64,000 nt of DNA from Methylophilaceae bacterium (GTDB lineage: Bacteria > Pseudomonadota > Gammaproteobacteria > Burkholderiales > Methylophilaceae): assembly GCA_027488395.1 (NCBI GenBank), contig JAIYBT010000006.1, positions 1 to 64,000 on the forward strand, in the 5' to 3' direction. The notes under the pieces are model-generated. The model did no database searches and was not told the origin of the DNA. It saw only the letters and a list, made by a program, of their open reading frames with translations. Position 1 is the first letter of the stretch, and each line of letters starts with the position of its first letter. Shown here in pieces: positions 16,718 to 25,334 of the stretch. The translations under genes were made by a program, and so were the position numbers.

Positions 16718-17824
16718 ATGCAGACGCAAACAGATATTGAATGGATGACGCAAGCGCTCGCGCTCGCGGAACAAGGCCGATACACCACGACCCCCAACCC
16801 CAGGGTGGGTTGCGTGATTGTGCAGGCTGGGCAGGTGCTGGGGCAGGGCGCACACCTCAAAGCAGGTGAGCCACACGCAGAAGTGCATGCGCTGCGCGCT
16901 GCGGGCGCAAACGCGCGTGGCGCCACTGCCTATGTCACGTTAGAGCCTTGTAGCCATGTGGGGCGCACGCCGCCCTGTGCCGATGCGCTCATCCATGCTG
17001 GCATTGCCCGCGTGGTGGTGGCCATGCAAGACCCAAACCCGTTAGTGCGTGGTCAAGGCATTGCTCGGCTGCGCGCACATGGCATCGCGGTGGAGGTAGG
17101 GGTGTGCGAGCAAGCAGCTTTAGCCCTCAACCCTGGGTTTGTAATGCGGATGACGCAACACAAGCCGCTGGTACGGCTCAAATTGGCGGCTAGTTTAGAT
17201 GGCCAAACTGCACTGAGTAATGGCATCAGCCAGTGGATTACAGGTCCACAAGCGCGGCAAGATGTACACCATTGGCGCGCACAAAGCTGCGCCATCATCA
17301 CGGGCATAGGCAGTATTTTGCAAGATAACGCCTCCCTCACTGTGCGCGATGTGGTCACCACTCGGCAACCGTTACGCGTGGTGCTCGATAGTCAGTTACG
17401 TATTCCATTATCAGCCAAAGTGTTAGCAGACCCCCATGTCTGGGTGGTGCATGCCTGTGTGTCGCCTAATCCACAGCAACAGCAAACGCTCAGGCAATTA
17501 GCCGCGCTGGGCGTCAGCACGCACTGCATGCCAACGGCTGCTGGCTTAGTGGATTTAACCAATGTAATAGGGGCGCTCACTGCGGTACCCTGCAACGAGC
17601 TGTGGGTGGAGGCTGGCGCTAGGCTCAGTGGGGCTTTTGTCGAGCAAGGTTTGGTCGATCAATTTGTTTTATATTACGCCCCCAAACTGCTAGGCGCAGG
17701 ACGCGGCATGTTTGGCTTGCCGCAGCTGACTCAGCTCTCTCAAGCGATTCCACTCAGCATTGATGCCATCACGCAGCTAGGGCCTGATATCCGCGTGCTG
17801 GCCCGCCCCCATGATTCACCCTAG
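16718..17824 (+). CDS. ribD: Riboflavin biosynthesis deaminase/reductase RibD
   Basis: The bifunctional enzyme performs the second and third steps of riboflavin synthesis: deamination of the pyrimidine intermediate and reduction of its ribosyl side chain. The N-terminal deaminase domain has the zinc site HAE (His53, Glu55) with TLEPCSHVGRTPPC (Cys78, Cys87). The C-terminal reductase domain runs from about residue 150 (RLKLAASLDGQTAL, ITGPQARQDVH, LWVEAGARLSG). ATG 16718 gives 368 residues; an earlier GTG overlaps the terminator and is rejected. A TATGAT element ends 6 nt before the ATG and no Shine-Dalgarno is present, so the mRNA is probably leaderless. tatD follows by 15 bp. Confidence 0.95.
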   Translation: MQTQTDIEWMTQALALAEQGRYTTTPNPRVGCVIVQAGQVLGQGAHLKAGEPHAEVHALRAAGANARGATAYVTLEPCSHVGRTPPCADALIHAGIARVVVAMQDPNPLVRGQGIARLRAHGIAVEVGVCEQAALALNPGFVMRMTQHKPLVRLKLAASLDGQTALSNGISQWITGPQARQDVHHWRAQSCAIITGIGSILQDNASLTVRDVVTTRQPLRVVLDSQLRIPLSAKVLADPHVWVVHACVSPNPQQQQTLRQLAALGVSTHCMPTAAGLVDLTNVIGALTAVPCNELWVEAGARLSGAFVEQGLVDQFVLYYAPKLLGAGRGMFGLPQLTQLSQAIPLSIDAITQLGPDIRVLARPHDSP

Positions 17825-17839
17825 CAATCACGCGCCAAT

Positions 17840-18640
17840 ATGTTGATCGACACCCATTGTCACTTAGATGTGAGCGAGTTTGATGCCGATAGAGCGGCAG
17901 TGTGGCAATCGGCCATGCAACAGCAGGTCAGGGGCTTGGTGATCCCTGCGGTGAACCAAGCCAGTGTGCAACCCATCTTGGATTGGTGTACCCGCCATCC
18001 CAACACAGGGTTTGCCTTGGGCTGGCATCCCATGTATGTGGACCAAGCACCGCAGTCGGCCATGGCGCAGTTGGCAGCGCAGATTGAGTCTGTGCTGGCT
18101 GGCCCGTTGGCGCCACAATTGGTTGCTATAGGCGAAATTGGCTTGGATTTTTATGTCACCCGCGCCAATGAGGCGACACAAATTGCACTGTTTGAAGCGC
18201 AATTACAACTGGCCAAGCACTATGGATTGCCGGTGTTATTGCATGTGCGGGGGGCCATTGATACGGTATTAAAGTATTGCCGTAAACACCGAGTGGTGGG
18301 CGGCATTGCTCATGCATTTAATGGCAGCTTGCAACAAGCGCAGGTGTTTGCCAGTTTAGGCTTTAAGTGTGGGTTTGGTGGCGCATGCACGTACACACGC
18401 GCTTTAAAAATTCGAGCCTTGGTGGAACAACTACCACTGAGCGACATCGTATTAGAAACCGATGCGCCGGATATTCCACCTGCTTGGCTGGGTCATGGGG
18501 TGCGTAACACGCCAGATCAATTAAAAAAGATAGCGGAGGAAATTGCCTTAATTCGTCGCATGCCAAGCACGCAAATCATTGAAATTACAGGCAAAAATTC
18601 TATTGCCGTTTTACCTAAAATAGCGCATTTATGCACATGA
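17840..18640 (+). CDS. TatD family metal-dependent hydrolase
   Basis: The 266-residue protein has the TatD metal ligands: His6 and His8 in DTHCHLD, Glu99 in AIGEIGLDF, a His in LLHVRG, one in GIAHAFNG, and Asp in LETDAPD. Family members are nucleases or phosphodiesterases involved in DNA processing or repair of damaged ends. The subgroup is close to YjjV/YcfH-type cytoplasmic enzymes. It lies 15 bp after ribD and is probably cotranscribed. No twin-arginine transport genes are nearby. Confidence 0.92.
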   Translation: MLIDTHCHLDVSEFDADRAAVWQSAMQQQVRGLVIPAVNQASVQPILDWCTRHPNTGFALGWHPMYVDQAPQSAMAQLAAQIESVLAGPLAPQLVAIGEIGLDFYVTRANEATQIALFEAQLQLAKHYGLPVLLHVRGAIDTVLKYCRKHRVVGGIAHAFNGSLQQAQVFASLGFKCGFGGACTYTRALKIRALVEQLPLSDIVLETDAPDIPPAWLGHGVRNTPDQLKKIAEEIALIRRMPSTQIIEITGKNSIAVLPKIAHLCT

Positions 18641-18659
18641 CTTAAAGTGACACTTTAAG
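18641..18659. repeat. Inverted repeat after tatD
   Basis: CTTAAAGT-GAC-ACTTTAAG is a perfect 8-bp inverted repeat directly overlapping the tatD stop region. There is no T-run, so it is not a standard terminator; it may be an operator or part of the adjacent AT-rich locus. Confidence 0.6.
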
Positions 18660-18710
18660 AAAAGCTTAAAAGTCATTCACTGTTGGTAGCTGTTTGTAAG
18701 TGGTTGATTT

Positions 18711-18826
18711 TATTAAATAAAAAAATAGATTAAAAAATGAACTTTAGGAAAAAACCCTTATAAATTGGTAAGTTACGGATTTAAGACACAGTAATCCACA
18801 AAGTTATCCACAGATTTTGTGGATTG
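18711..18826. other. AT-rich stretch with a cluster of DnaA-box-like sites
   Basis: A very AT-rich tract (about 18711-18780) is followed by TAATCCACA (18792), a perfect DnaA box TTATCCACA (18804) starting 12 bp later, and a third inverted site TGTGGATTG (18818). The arrangement resembles an origin's unwinding element beside DnaA boxes, but the usual dnaA, dnaN, gyrB and rpmH neighbours are absent. It may instead be a DnaA-titrating or regulatory site before mtnA. Confidence 0.5.
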
Positions 18827-18912
18827 TGTTTTTAGAGGAAAGCATCCCAAAAATAGCAAGTGGTTTTTTAAATTAAATGAGACAAAATTTGGCGATTGAG
18901 CCTTGACATCAG

Positions 18913-20010
18913 ATGCGCATACAACAACATCATTATCGAACGATTTGGCAAACTGGCGAACACGTCAGCATCATCGATCAAACACAACTGCCTTTTGCGT
19001 TTGAAGTATTGACCCTGTCGAGTGTGGCAGACATGTGCCATGCAATACGCACCATGCAGGTGAGGGGGGCACCGCTGATTGGTGTCGCAGCTGCTTATGG
19101 TGTCACGCTCGCCATGCGCGTTGATCCCAGCGATCAAGCCTTAAACGCAGCAGTGGCTACGCTGGTTGCCACGCGGCCCACGGCGGTCAATTTAGCTTGG
19201 GCGGCACACTTGATGCAACAAGCACTCTTGCCGTTGCCGCCATCGCAGCGATTACAGCGTGCGTGGCAGTTGGCACAACAACTGGCAGAGGAGGATGTGG
19301 CGCAAAACACTGCGATTGGCTCGCATGGTAAACCGTTGATCGAGCATGTCTGGATGACACAAGTCAGTACGGGCGCCCGTGCGCCTTGCGTGCAGGTATT
19401 AACCCATTGTAATGCGGGCTGGTTGGCGACGGTGGACATGGGCACCGCCCTGGCGCCGATCTATGCCGCGTATGACGCGGGGATTCCCATCCATGTCTGG
19501 GTGGATGAAACCCGTCCGCGTAATCAAGGCGCGAGTTTAACCGCTTGGGAGTTAGGTCAGCACGGCGTACCGCATACCGTGATTAGTGACAATGCGGGTG
19601 GCCATTTGATGCAACATGGTCAAGTGGATATGGTCATCGTAGGTGCCGACCGCGTGTCGGGCGCAGGCGATGTCTGTAATAAAGTTGGTACCTATTTAAA
19701 AGCGCTCGCGGCGCAGCATAATGGCATTCCGTTTTATGCGGCAGTGCCAACACCAACCATCGATTGGCAGTTATCCGATATATCCGAGATTGAGATTGAA
19801 ATGCGCGACCCAGATGAAGTAGCGTTTATGCAAGGGATCAATGCACAAGGAGCGCTGACACGGGTGCGGGTGATCCCCGCGCAAAGTCCTGCCCTCAACC
19901 CTGCGTTTGATGTCACGCCAGCGCATTTAGTGACGGCAGTGATTACTGAGCAAGGCGTGTTTACCCCAGCACAGTTAACACAACTGAAACACCCATTGAA
20001 GGAAGCGTGA
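18913..20010 (+). CDS. mtnA: S-methyl-5-thioribose-1-phosphate isomerase
   Basis: MtnA converts 5-methylthioribose 1-phosphate to 5-methylthioribulose 1-phosphate in salvage of the methylthioadenosine by-product of polyamine synthesis; some enzymes also act on 5-deoxyribose 1-phosphate. The 365-residue protein has RGAPLIGVAAAYG (51-63), catalytic Cys166 in THCNAGWLAT and catalytic Asp246 in GADRVSGAGDVCNK. The class II aldolase gene overlaps its stop codon (TGATG), so the two are translationally coupled. None of the later classic salvage genes (mtnC, mtnD, mtnE) is visible here. Confidence 0.94.
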   Translation: MRIQQHHYRTIWQTGEHVSIIDQTQLPFAFEVLTLSSVADMCHAIRTMQVRGAPLIGVAAAYGVTLAMRVDPSDQALNAAVATLVATRPTAVNLAWAAHLMQQALLPLPPSQRLQRAWQLAQQLAEEDVAQNTAIGSHGKPLIEHVWMTQVSTGARAPCVQVLTHCNAGWLATVDMGTALAPIYAAYDAGIPIHVWVDETRPRNQGASLTAWELGQHGVPHTVISDNAGGHLMQHGQVDMVIVGADRVSGAGDVCNKVGTYLKALAAQHNGIPFYAAVPTPTIDWQLSDISEIEIEMRDPDEVAFMQGINAQGALTRVRVIPAQSPALNPAFDVTPAHLVTAVITEQGVFTPAQLTQLKHPLKEA

Positions 20011-20666
20011 TGTCATTATCGCCAGCCCAGCAATTACTTGCGGTGACGCAACAATTGGCACAGTTAGGTCTCAATAAAGGCACCTCGGGTAATGTTAGCG
20101 TGCGTTTAGACGATGGATTATTGATCACCCCATCAGGCGTGCCGGTTGAGGCGTTAACCACGCATAGCATGGTGTTTTTGGATTGGGAGGGCGTAGCTGA
20201 ATCAGGTAAAAAGCCTAGCAGTGAATGGCGTTTTCACCGCGATATTTTGCAAGCCCGGCCAGAAGTCAATGCAGTGGTCCATACGCACAGCATGTTCGCT
20301 ACCACCATGGCTTGTCATGGCACGGATATTCCCGCGTTTCATTACATGATCGCAGCCATCGGTGGCGATGATATTCGTTGTGCACCCTATGCCTTGTTTG
20401 GCACACAAGCGTTGTCAGAGGTGGCGGTGCAAGCCCTAGTGGGTAGGCAGGCATGTTTACTTGCGCAACATGGCATGATTGCCGTTGGTCATGATCTACA
20501 ACGCGCGTTAGCCACTGCGGTGGAAGTAGAACAATTATGTGAACAATATTGGCGTTTGTTGCAGCTAGGCTTGGTCAAGCGATTGAGTGCAGAACAAATG
20601 CGCGCAGTGCACGCACAATTTGTCGGCTATGGGCAATGGCATTCTACGCGCGCTTCTTCCTCTTAA
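20010..20666 (+). CDS. Class II aldolase (fuculose-phosphate aldolase/Ald2- or MtnB-like)
   Basis: The 218-residue protein has the class II aldolase/adducin signatures: LNKGTSGNVSVR, the substrate-phosphate loop ITPSGV, catalytic Glu72 in SSEWRFH and zinc ligands His91, His93 (VVHTHSM) and His154 (LAQHGM). Two roles are possible given its coupling to mtnA: MtnB dehydratase of the classic methionine salvage pathway, or an Ald2-type aldolase that cleaves 5-methylthioribulose 1-phosphate or 5-deoxyribulose 1-phosphate to dihydroxyacetone phosphate and an aldehyde (DHAP shunt). The fuculose-aldolase-like motifs and lack of other mtn genes favour the second, but this is inference. ATG 20010 is preferred to the GTG three bases earlier. 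Confidence 0.88.
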   Translation: MSLSPAQQLLAVTQQLAQLGLNKGTSGNVSVRLDDGLLITPSGVPVEALTTHSMVFLDWEGVAESGKKPSSEWRFHRDILQARPEVNAVVHTHSMFATTMACHGTDIPAFHYMIAAIGGDDIRCAPYALFGTQALSEVAVQALVGRQACLLAQHGMIAVGHDLQRALATAVEVEQLCEQYWRLLQLGLVKRLSAEQMRAVHAQFVGYGQWHSTRASSS

Positions 20667-20802
20667 AGCCAGTCGCGCAGGTTTGCCAGCGCGTTAGGGG
20701 GGCGCTGATATGCATTACGAAAAAAAAGTTAACGAAATGGATGGCAGATTGCGTGACGTAGCAACCTTTCAACCAATATGCCTACAATACACCTAAGTCG
20801 CT

Positions 20803-21354
20803 TTACAACTTAGGAAATAGAGCGAGGGTTGACAGTTGATGTAATCGTGAGGGGTCACAAATAAACACTTCACCAAAGCGATGTTTCTCGGGCGTGATGC
20901 CTAAAATCGCTTCCGCCGGCGCCAGACAGGTGAGCAGTACCCCGCCCGATTCAATGGCATTTAAACCTTTGGCATATTGCGTGGCGAGCGCTTCTGATCG
21001 GGTCCAACAAAACCCAATTGCGTTTTGATCAAATAAAAACCAACTTTCTCCGCGATACAACCGTACTGCTCGGTTGGCCTGATTGAGCTGGTTGGCCCCA
21101 TTAAACTGGTGGGCCTGAGGTAAACATTGCTTGAGTACTTTACAAATCAGGGCATCATCGCGGATGCGCGCTCTCAGATCGCCGCCATATTCTGCCCAAA
21201 GGGAGACCACCGCTTGGACTTGTGGCACTTGCGCCAACCGCGTTTGCGTCAGGTAATGAAAGGTTGCGCGCCACAGTGCAGCATCAACGGTGTTGACATA
21301 GATGCCAGCATAAAACTGTTTGGCTAGCGATTGCGGCGTATATGTGCTTGTCAT
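20803..21354 (-). CDS. Uncharacterised protein with weak ADP-ribosyltransferase-like motifs
   Basis: I do not recognise a named family. The 183-residue protein has no signal peptide or membrane helix. The second half contains VRLYRGESWFLF, then GFCWTRSEALATQYA, a short strand region (GGVLLTCLAPAEAILGI) and GEVFICDPSRL. This order (Arg-containing strand, aromatic-Ser/Thr strand before a helix, then a Glu before the last strand) resembles the R-S-E pattern of ADP-ribosyltransferase folds, with Thr in CWT in place of Ser. Residue-level support is thin. ATG 21354 is preferred to a TTG at 21393. It lies downstream of bpt and aat on the same strand, possibly in the same transcript. Confidence 0.65.
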   Translation of the reverse strand: MTSTYTPQSLAKQFYAGIYVNTVDAALWRATFHYLTQTRLAQVPQVQAVVSLWAEYGGDLRARIRDDALICKVLKQCLPQAHQFNGANQLNQANRAVRLYRGESWFLFDQNAIGFCWTRSEALATQYAKGLNAIESGGVLLTCLAPAEAILGITPEKHRFGEVFICDPSRLHQLSTLALFPKL

Positions 21355-21396
21355 GGGTGTTGCAGGAGGCTCAGGGGAAAGGCGTTCACGCAATGG

Positions 21397-22125
21397 TTAA
21401 GTGCACCATTCGCCATCGATTAATTTTTGTTGGGGTTGAAATTGTTGCTTGTAGGTCATTTTTGCACTTTCAGCAATCCAATAGCCTAAATACACATAGG
21501 GTAGCCCTAAATGCGCGGCCCAATTTAATTGCCACAAAATGCTGTAAGTGCCGTAACTGGCATGGTCTTGAGTGTCGTAAAAGGTATACACCGCGGATAA
21601 ACCATCTCCCACTAAATCAATCACACTGACCATTTTGAGCGCGCCGTTGGCAGCGCGAAACTCCACCATCACGCTATCGACATGACTTTGACACAAAAAT
21701 TGCCGATATTGATTGGCCTCATCTTCGATGTCACCTAGATAATCGGGGCCATCACTGTGGCGCTGTAATTGGTAAGCGCGATAAAGCGCAAAATGCGCTT
21801 CGTGAAAGCCAACTTCAACCAGCGTGACCGTGAGCGATTGATGTTTTTTCCACGCACGTTGTTGACTACGTGTTTTTTTAAACGTAGCCACCGGAATGCG
21901 GACGGATACACACGCATTGCAATGCTCACAATGCGGACGGTAGGCAAATTTGCCACTGCGACGAAAGCCTTGTTGAATCAGGCCACTATATACCGTGGCA
22001 TCGACCAACGTTTGTGGCGTAGCAATCAGGCTTTGCGCCATTTTTTTGGGCAGATATCCGCAGGCATAGCCTGTGGTGACGTAAAACTGTAACTTTTGCA
22101 GCGGGATATCGTTAGGCAGGGTCAT
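21397..22125 (-). CDS. bpt: Aspartate/glutamate leucyltransferase Bpt
   Basis: Bpt transfers leucine from leucyl-tRNA to N-terminal Asp or Glu, marking proteins for ClpS/ClpAP degradation (bacterial N-end rule). The 242-residue protein has the N-terminal cysteine-containing region CGYLP and HCEHCNAC (Cys66, 69, 72) and the C-terminal transferase core with HSDGPDYL..., VYTFYDTQDHASYGTYSILWQ and YVYLGYWI. The start overlaps the aat stop by 14 bp, so the two N-end-rule enzymes are translationally coupled. The uncharacterised gene follows downstream. Confidence 0.95.
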   Translation of the reverse strand: MTLPNDIPLQKLQFYVTTGYACGYLPKKMAQSLIATPQTLVDATVYSGLIQQGFRRSGKFAYRPHCEHCNACVSVRIPVATFKKTRSQQRAWKKHQSLTVTLVEVGFHEAHFALYRAYQLQRHSDGPDYLGDIEDEANQYRQFLCQSHVDSVMVEFRAANGALKMVSVIDLVGDGLSAVYTFYDTQDHASYGTYSILWQLNWAAHLGLPYVYLGYWIAESAKMTYKQQFQPQQKLIDGEWCT

Positions 22126-22819
22126 CTTGGATGAGTCGATTCAAATGTTCCATAAACTGTGCGCGAGGGATTTCGTAAGCCCCAAAGCTGGCCAATAGCG
22201 GCGTGTTCATCTGACAATCAATCATACCGATTTGTTGCGTTTGGCACCATTGTACCAATGCCGCAAAGGCCACTTTTGAGGCATTGCTGACATGATGGAA
22301 CATACTCTCGCCATAAAACATACGGCCGATGCGCACTCCATAACAGCCGCCGACCAATTGATCGGCTTGCCATGCCTCGACACTGTGCGCATAGCCCATC
22401 ACGTGTAAACGGTGGTATGCATGGATGATCTCGGGGGTAATCCAAGTGCCCACTTGGTCCGGTCTGGGAGTGGATGCACATGCGCTGATGACTTGCCGAA
22501 ACGCGGTATTCACACGTATTTCAAACGGCGCTTGTTTGATGATTTTTGCCAGTGAGCGTTGAATCACCAATTGTGGTGGAAACAACACCATACGCGGGTG
22601 CGGACTCCACCATAATACGGGCTCATCTGCGCTAAACCACGGAAATATCCCTTGTTGATAAGCCTCTAACAGACGGTCTACCGTCAAGTCACCGCCAATC
22701 GCCAATAAGCCATTAGGGTCTGTTAATGCGGCGCTGACGGGCGGAAAGCGGCTGTGCGCTTGTAAAATCAATACATCACCACCCGCGAATGGATAATAGA
22801 CTTCTTGCGGTATGGTCAT
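22112..22819 (-). CDS. aat: Leucyl/phenylalanyl-tRNA--protein transferase
   Basis: Aat adds Leu or Phe from the tRNA to N-terminal Lys or Arg, creating N-degrons read by ClpS. The 235-residue protein carries the family motifs FPPVSAALTDPNGLLAIGG, YQQGIFPWF, PVLWWSPHPRMVL, VGGCYGVRIGRMFYGESMF and the C-terminal MIDCQMNTPLLASFGA. It is the first gene of an aat-bpt operon. The upstream 200-bp gap to ygiQ is divergent and would contain both promoters. Confidence 0.97.
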   Translation of the reverse strand: MTIPQEVYYPFAGGDVLILQAHSRFPPVSAALTDPNGLLAIGGDLTVDRLLEAYQQGIFPWFSADEPVLWWSPHPRMVLFPPQLVIQRSLAKIIKQAPFEIRVNTAFRQVISACASTPRPDQVGTWITPEIIHAYHRLHVMGYAHSVEAWQADQLVGGCYGVRIGRMFYGESMFHHVSNASKVAFAALVQWCQTQQIGMIDCQMNTPLLASFGAYEIPRAQFMEHLNRLIQDDPA

Positions 22820-23021
22820 GGGGACGTTCTCAATTACAAAATAGCGTTATTTTATCGCTGAATCATCCACAGTGGCTTGTGGCGGCGCGTTGTCCCTGCG
22901 GTAAAAGCGGATACAGTCATTGCTTGTTGGTTGAAAGTTCCCAAAACCTGATGCTGGCGATGATGATAATTGGCTTTCAAATCAATTGATTAGCGCGTAA
23001 AATGCGCAGTCTTTAGCACTG

Positions 23022-25196
23022 TTGGTCATTCGCGTGGAAACCTACACCTCACTGGTAGCAAAACCTATTTTCAGTTATCGCCCGTATTGGGCAAAGCGTT
23101 TTGGCACTGCGCCCATGCTGCCCATGAGCCGCGCTGAGATGGATGCGCTTGGCTGGGATAGCTGCGATATCATCTTAGTCAGTGGGGATGCCTATGTCGA
23201 TCATCCGAGTTTTGGGATTGCGTTAATTGGTCGATTACTGGAAGCGCAAGGGTTTCGCGTGGGGATCATCGCCCAACCTGATTGGCACACTGCCGAGCCA
23301 TTTAAAATCTTAGGCAAGCCAAATCTTTACTTTGGCATCACCGCAGGCAACATGGATAGCATGGTCAATCGCTATACAGCTGACCGTAAAATTCGTTCGG
23401 ATGATGCTTACACGCCTGATGCAGCCGCCAATCGTCGCCCAGACCGTGCGGTGTTGGTCTACTCGCAACGCTGCCGCGAAGCTTATTCGGATGTGCCGCT
23501 GGTGATTGGTAGCATTGAGGCCAGCTTGCGCCGCATTGCGCATTACGATTACTGGTCTGACAAAGTGCGGCGCTCAATTTTGATCGATTCTAAAGCGGAT
23601 ATTTTGCTGTATGGCAATGCCGAACGGGCCATCATTGAATTATCACATCGTATTGCGCGCGGAGAGCCTTTAAGCGAGATCCGTGATATTCGTGGCACCG
23701 CGTTTGTCTTAAAAAAAGTACCAGAAGCCTTTGTAGAAGTCCCCTCAACGCGCTTAGATCGGCCAGGGGTGGTGGATAAACATACCGATCCCTATGAAAT
23801 GAAAATGGGTAAAGCCGATGCCAGCTGTGCGACCGAGGACAGCACCAGCGCTGCACCGACGATCAGCCTGCCATTGCCATTAAAAGCGGCCAAAGTGCCA
23901 CGCGATCGCCAAGTCATCCGCATGCCTGCGTTTGAAGAGGTTGCCCATGACCCCGTCTTGTACGCCCATGCCTCACGCGTATTGCATTTAGAAGCCAATC
24001 CTGGCAATGCGCGTGCCTTGGTGCAACGGCATGCAGACCGTGAAGTTTGGCTCAATCCGCCGCCGATTCCACTCACAACCAAAGAGATGGACTATGTCTA
24101 TGATTTGCCCTATGCACGCAAACCCCATCCCGCCTATGGCAATGCCAAAATCCCTGCTTGGGAGATGATTCGCTTTTCGGTGAATATCATGCGCGGCTGC
24201 TTTGGTGGCTGTACCTTTTGTTCAATTACCGAGCACGAAGGCCGCATTATTCAAAGCCGTTCCGAAGATTCGATTTTGCGTGAAATTGAGGATATCCGCG
24301 ACAAGGTAGATGGCTTTACCGGGGTGATTTCAGATTTAGGCGGCCCCACTGCCAACATGTATCGCTTGGCGTGTAAATCCGAGACCATTGAAACCAATTG
24401 TCGTAAGTTATCTTGCGTCTATCCTGATGTCTGTGAAAACCTCAATACCAATCACGACGCATTGATTCAGCTGTATCGCAAAGCGCGTAATCTTAAAGGG
24501 GTGAAAAAGATTTTAATTGGCTCGGGCTTACGCTACGACCTCGCGGTGAAATCGCCCGAGTACGTCAAAGAGCTGGTGCAACATCATGTTGGCGGCTATT
24601 TAAAAATTGCGCCTGAACATTCCGAGGACAATGTGCTCAGCAAAATGATGAAGCCTGGCATGGGCGCTTACGATGAATTTAAACGTATGTTTGAAAAATT
24701 CAGCGCTGAGGCAGGCAAAAAGCAATATTTGATTCCATATTTTATTGCGGCACACCCTGGCACCACCGATGAAGACATGCTCAATCTTGCCTTATGGTTA
24801 AAGAAAAATGAGTTTAGGTTAGATCAAGTGCAAACCTTTACCCCCACGCCCATGGCAATGGCCACCGCCATGTACCACAGCGGTAAAAACCCCCTGCGTA
24901 AAGTCACCGCAGACTCCGATGCGGTGCCGATTCCAAAAGCGGCAGGTGTACGAAAACTACACAAAGCGTTTATTCGTTACCACGATCCCGCCAACTGGCC
25001 CATGTTGCGCGAAGCATTAAAAAATATGGGGCGGACAGATTTAATTGGCAATGGTAAAAAGCATTTAATTCCAGCCTATCAACCTGCTGTCTTACCCAAA
25101 ATTGTGCAATCCGATGGCAGTCGCTTTGTCCCCAAAGCCCTACCAAAAGGCTTTAACCAAACTAAAAATGCAGCCAGCCCAAGACGGATTAAGTAA
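23022..25196 (+). CDS. YgiQ family radical SAM protein
   Basis: This 724-residue enzyme of the YgiQ family has an N-terminal UPF0313/cobalamin-binding-like region (residues 1-330) and a radical SAM core with the iron-sulfur cysteines Cys393, Cys397 and Cys400 ([11 protein letters not shown]). The C-terminal part contains [18 protein letters not shown] and ending basic residues. The reaction catalysed by YgiQ proteins is not established. The first codon in frame is TTG 23022 with a GTG 12 bases later; neither has a clear Shine-Dalgarno, so the start is uncertain by a few codons. TAAAAT about 20 bp upstream may be the -10. The product stands alone. Confidence 0.92.
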   Translation: MVIRVETYTSLVAKPIFSYRPYWAKRFGTAPMLPMSRAEMDALGWDSCDIILVSGDAYVDHPSFGIALIGRLLEAQGFRVGIIAQPDWHTAEPFKILGKPNLYFGITAGNMDSMVNRYTADRKIRSDDAYTPDAAANRRPDRAVLVYSQRCREAYSDVPLVIGSIEASLRRIAHYDYWSDKVRRSILIDSKADILLYGNAERAIIELSHRIARGEPLSEIRDIRGTAFVLKKVPEAFVEVPSTRLDRPGVVDKHTDPYEMKMGKADASCATEDSTSAAPTISLPLPLKAAKVPRDRQVIRMPAFEEVAHDPVLYAHASRVLHLEANPGNARALVQRHADREVWLNPPPIPLTTKEMDYVYDLPYARKPHPAYGNAKIPAWEMIRFSVNIMRGCFGGCTFCSITEHEGRIIQSRSEDSILREIEDIRDKVDGFTGVISDLGGPTANMYRLACKSETIETNCRKLSCVYPDVCENLNTNHDALIQLYRKARNLKGVKKILIGSGLRYDLAVKSPEYVKELVQHHVGGYLKIAPEHSEDNVLSKMMKPGMGAYDEFKRMFEKFSAEAGKKQYLIPYFIAAHPGTTDEDMLNLALWLKKNEFRLDQVQTFTPTPMAMATAMYHSGKNPLRKVTADSDAVPIPKAAGVRKLHKAFIRYHDPANWPMLREALKNMGRTDLIGNGKKHLIPAYQPAVLPKIVQSDGSRFVPKALPKGFNQTKNAASPRRIK

Positions 25197-25229
25197 GCCA
25201 CCATGCTTGAACCGTGCAAGCATGGTGGC
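25197..25229. repeat. Perfect hairpin after ygiQ
   Basis: GCCACCATGCTTG and CAAGCATGGTGGC are perfect 13-bp arms around a 7-nt loop, immediately after the ygiQ stop codon. No T-run follows, so it is a REP-like or transcript-stabilising hairpin rather than a standard terminator. A related CAGCATGCTTGAACC segment is at 58112-58126. Confidence 0.8.
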
Positions 25230-25334
25230 TGGTAACCCCCTATTGTCACCGGGTGCCTTATTGAACTTGTATTCACCGCTGTGAGTCATTTCAAAGCTTT
25301 TGTGCTATAAATTTATTAAAAAAAAGGAAATCAA

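Noticed and set aside
18711-18826. Calling this the chromosomal origin oriC
   Set aside because: Only one perfect DnaA box and no origin-associated genes; the evidence is enough to list the cluster but not to name it oriC.
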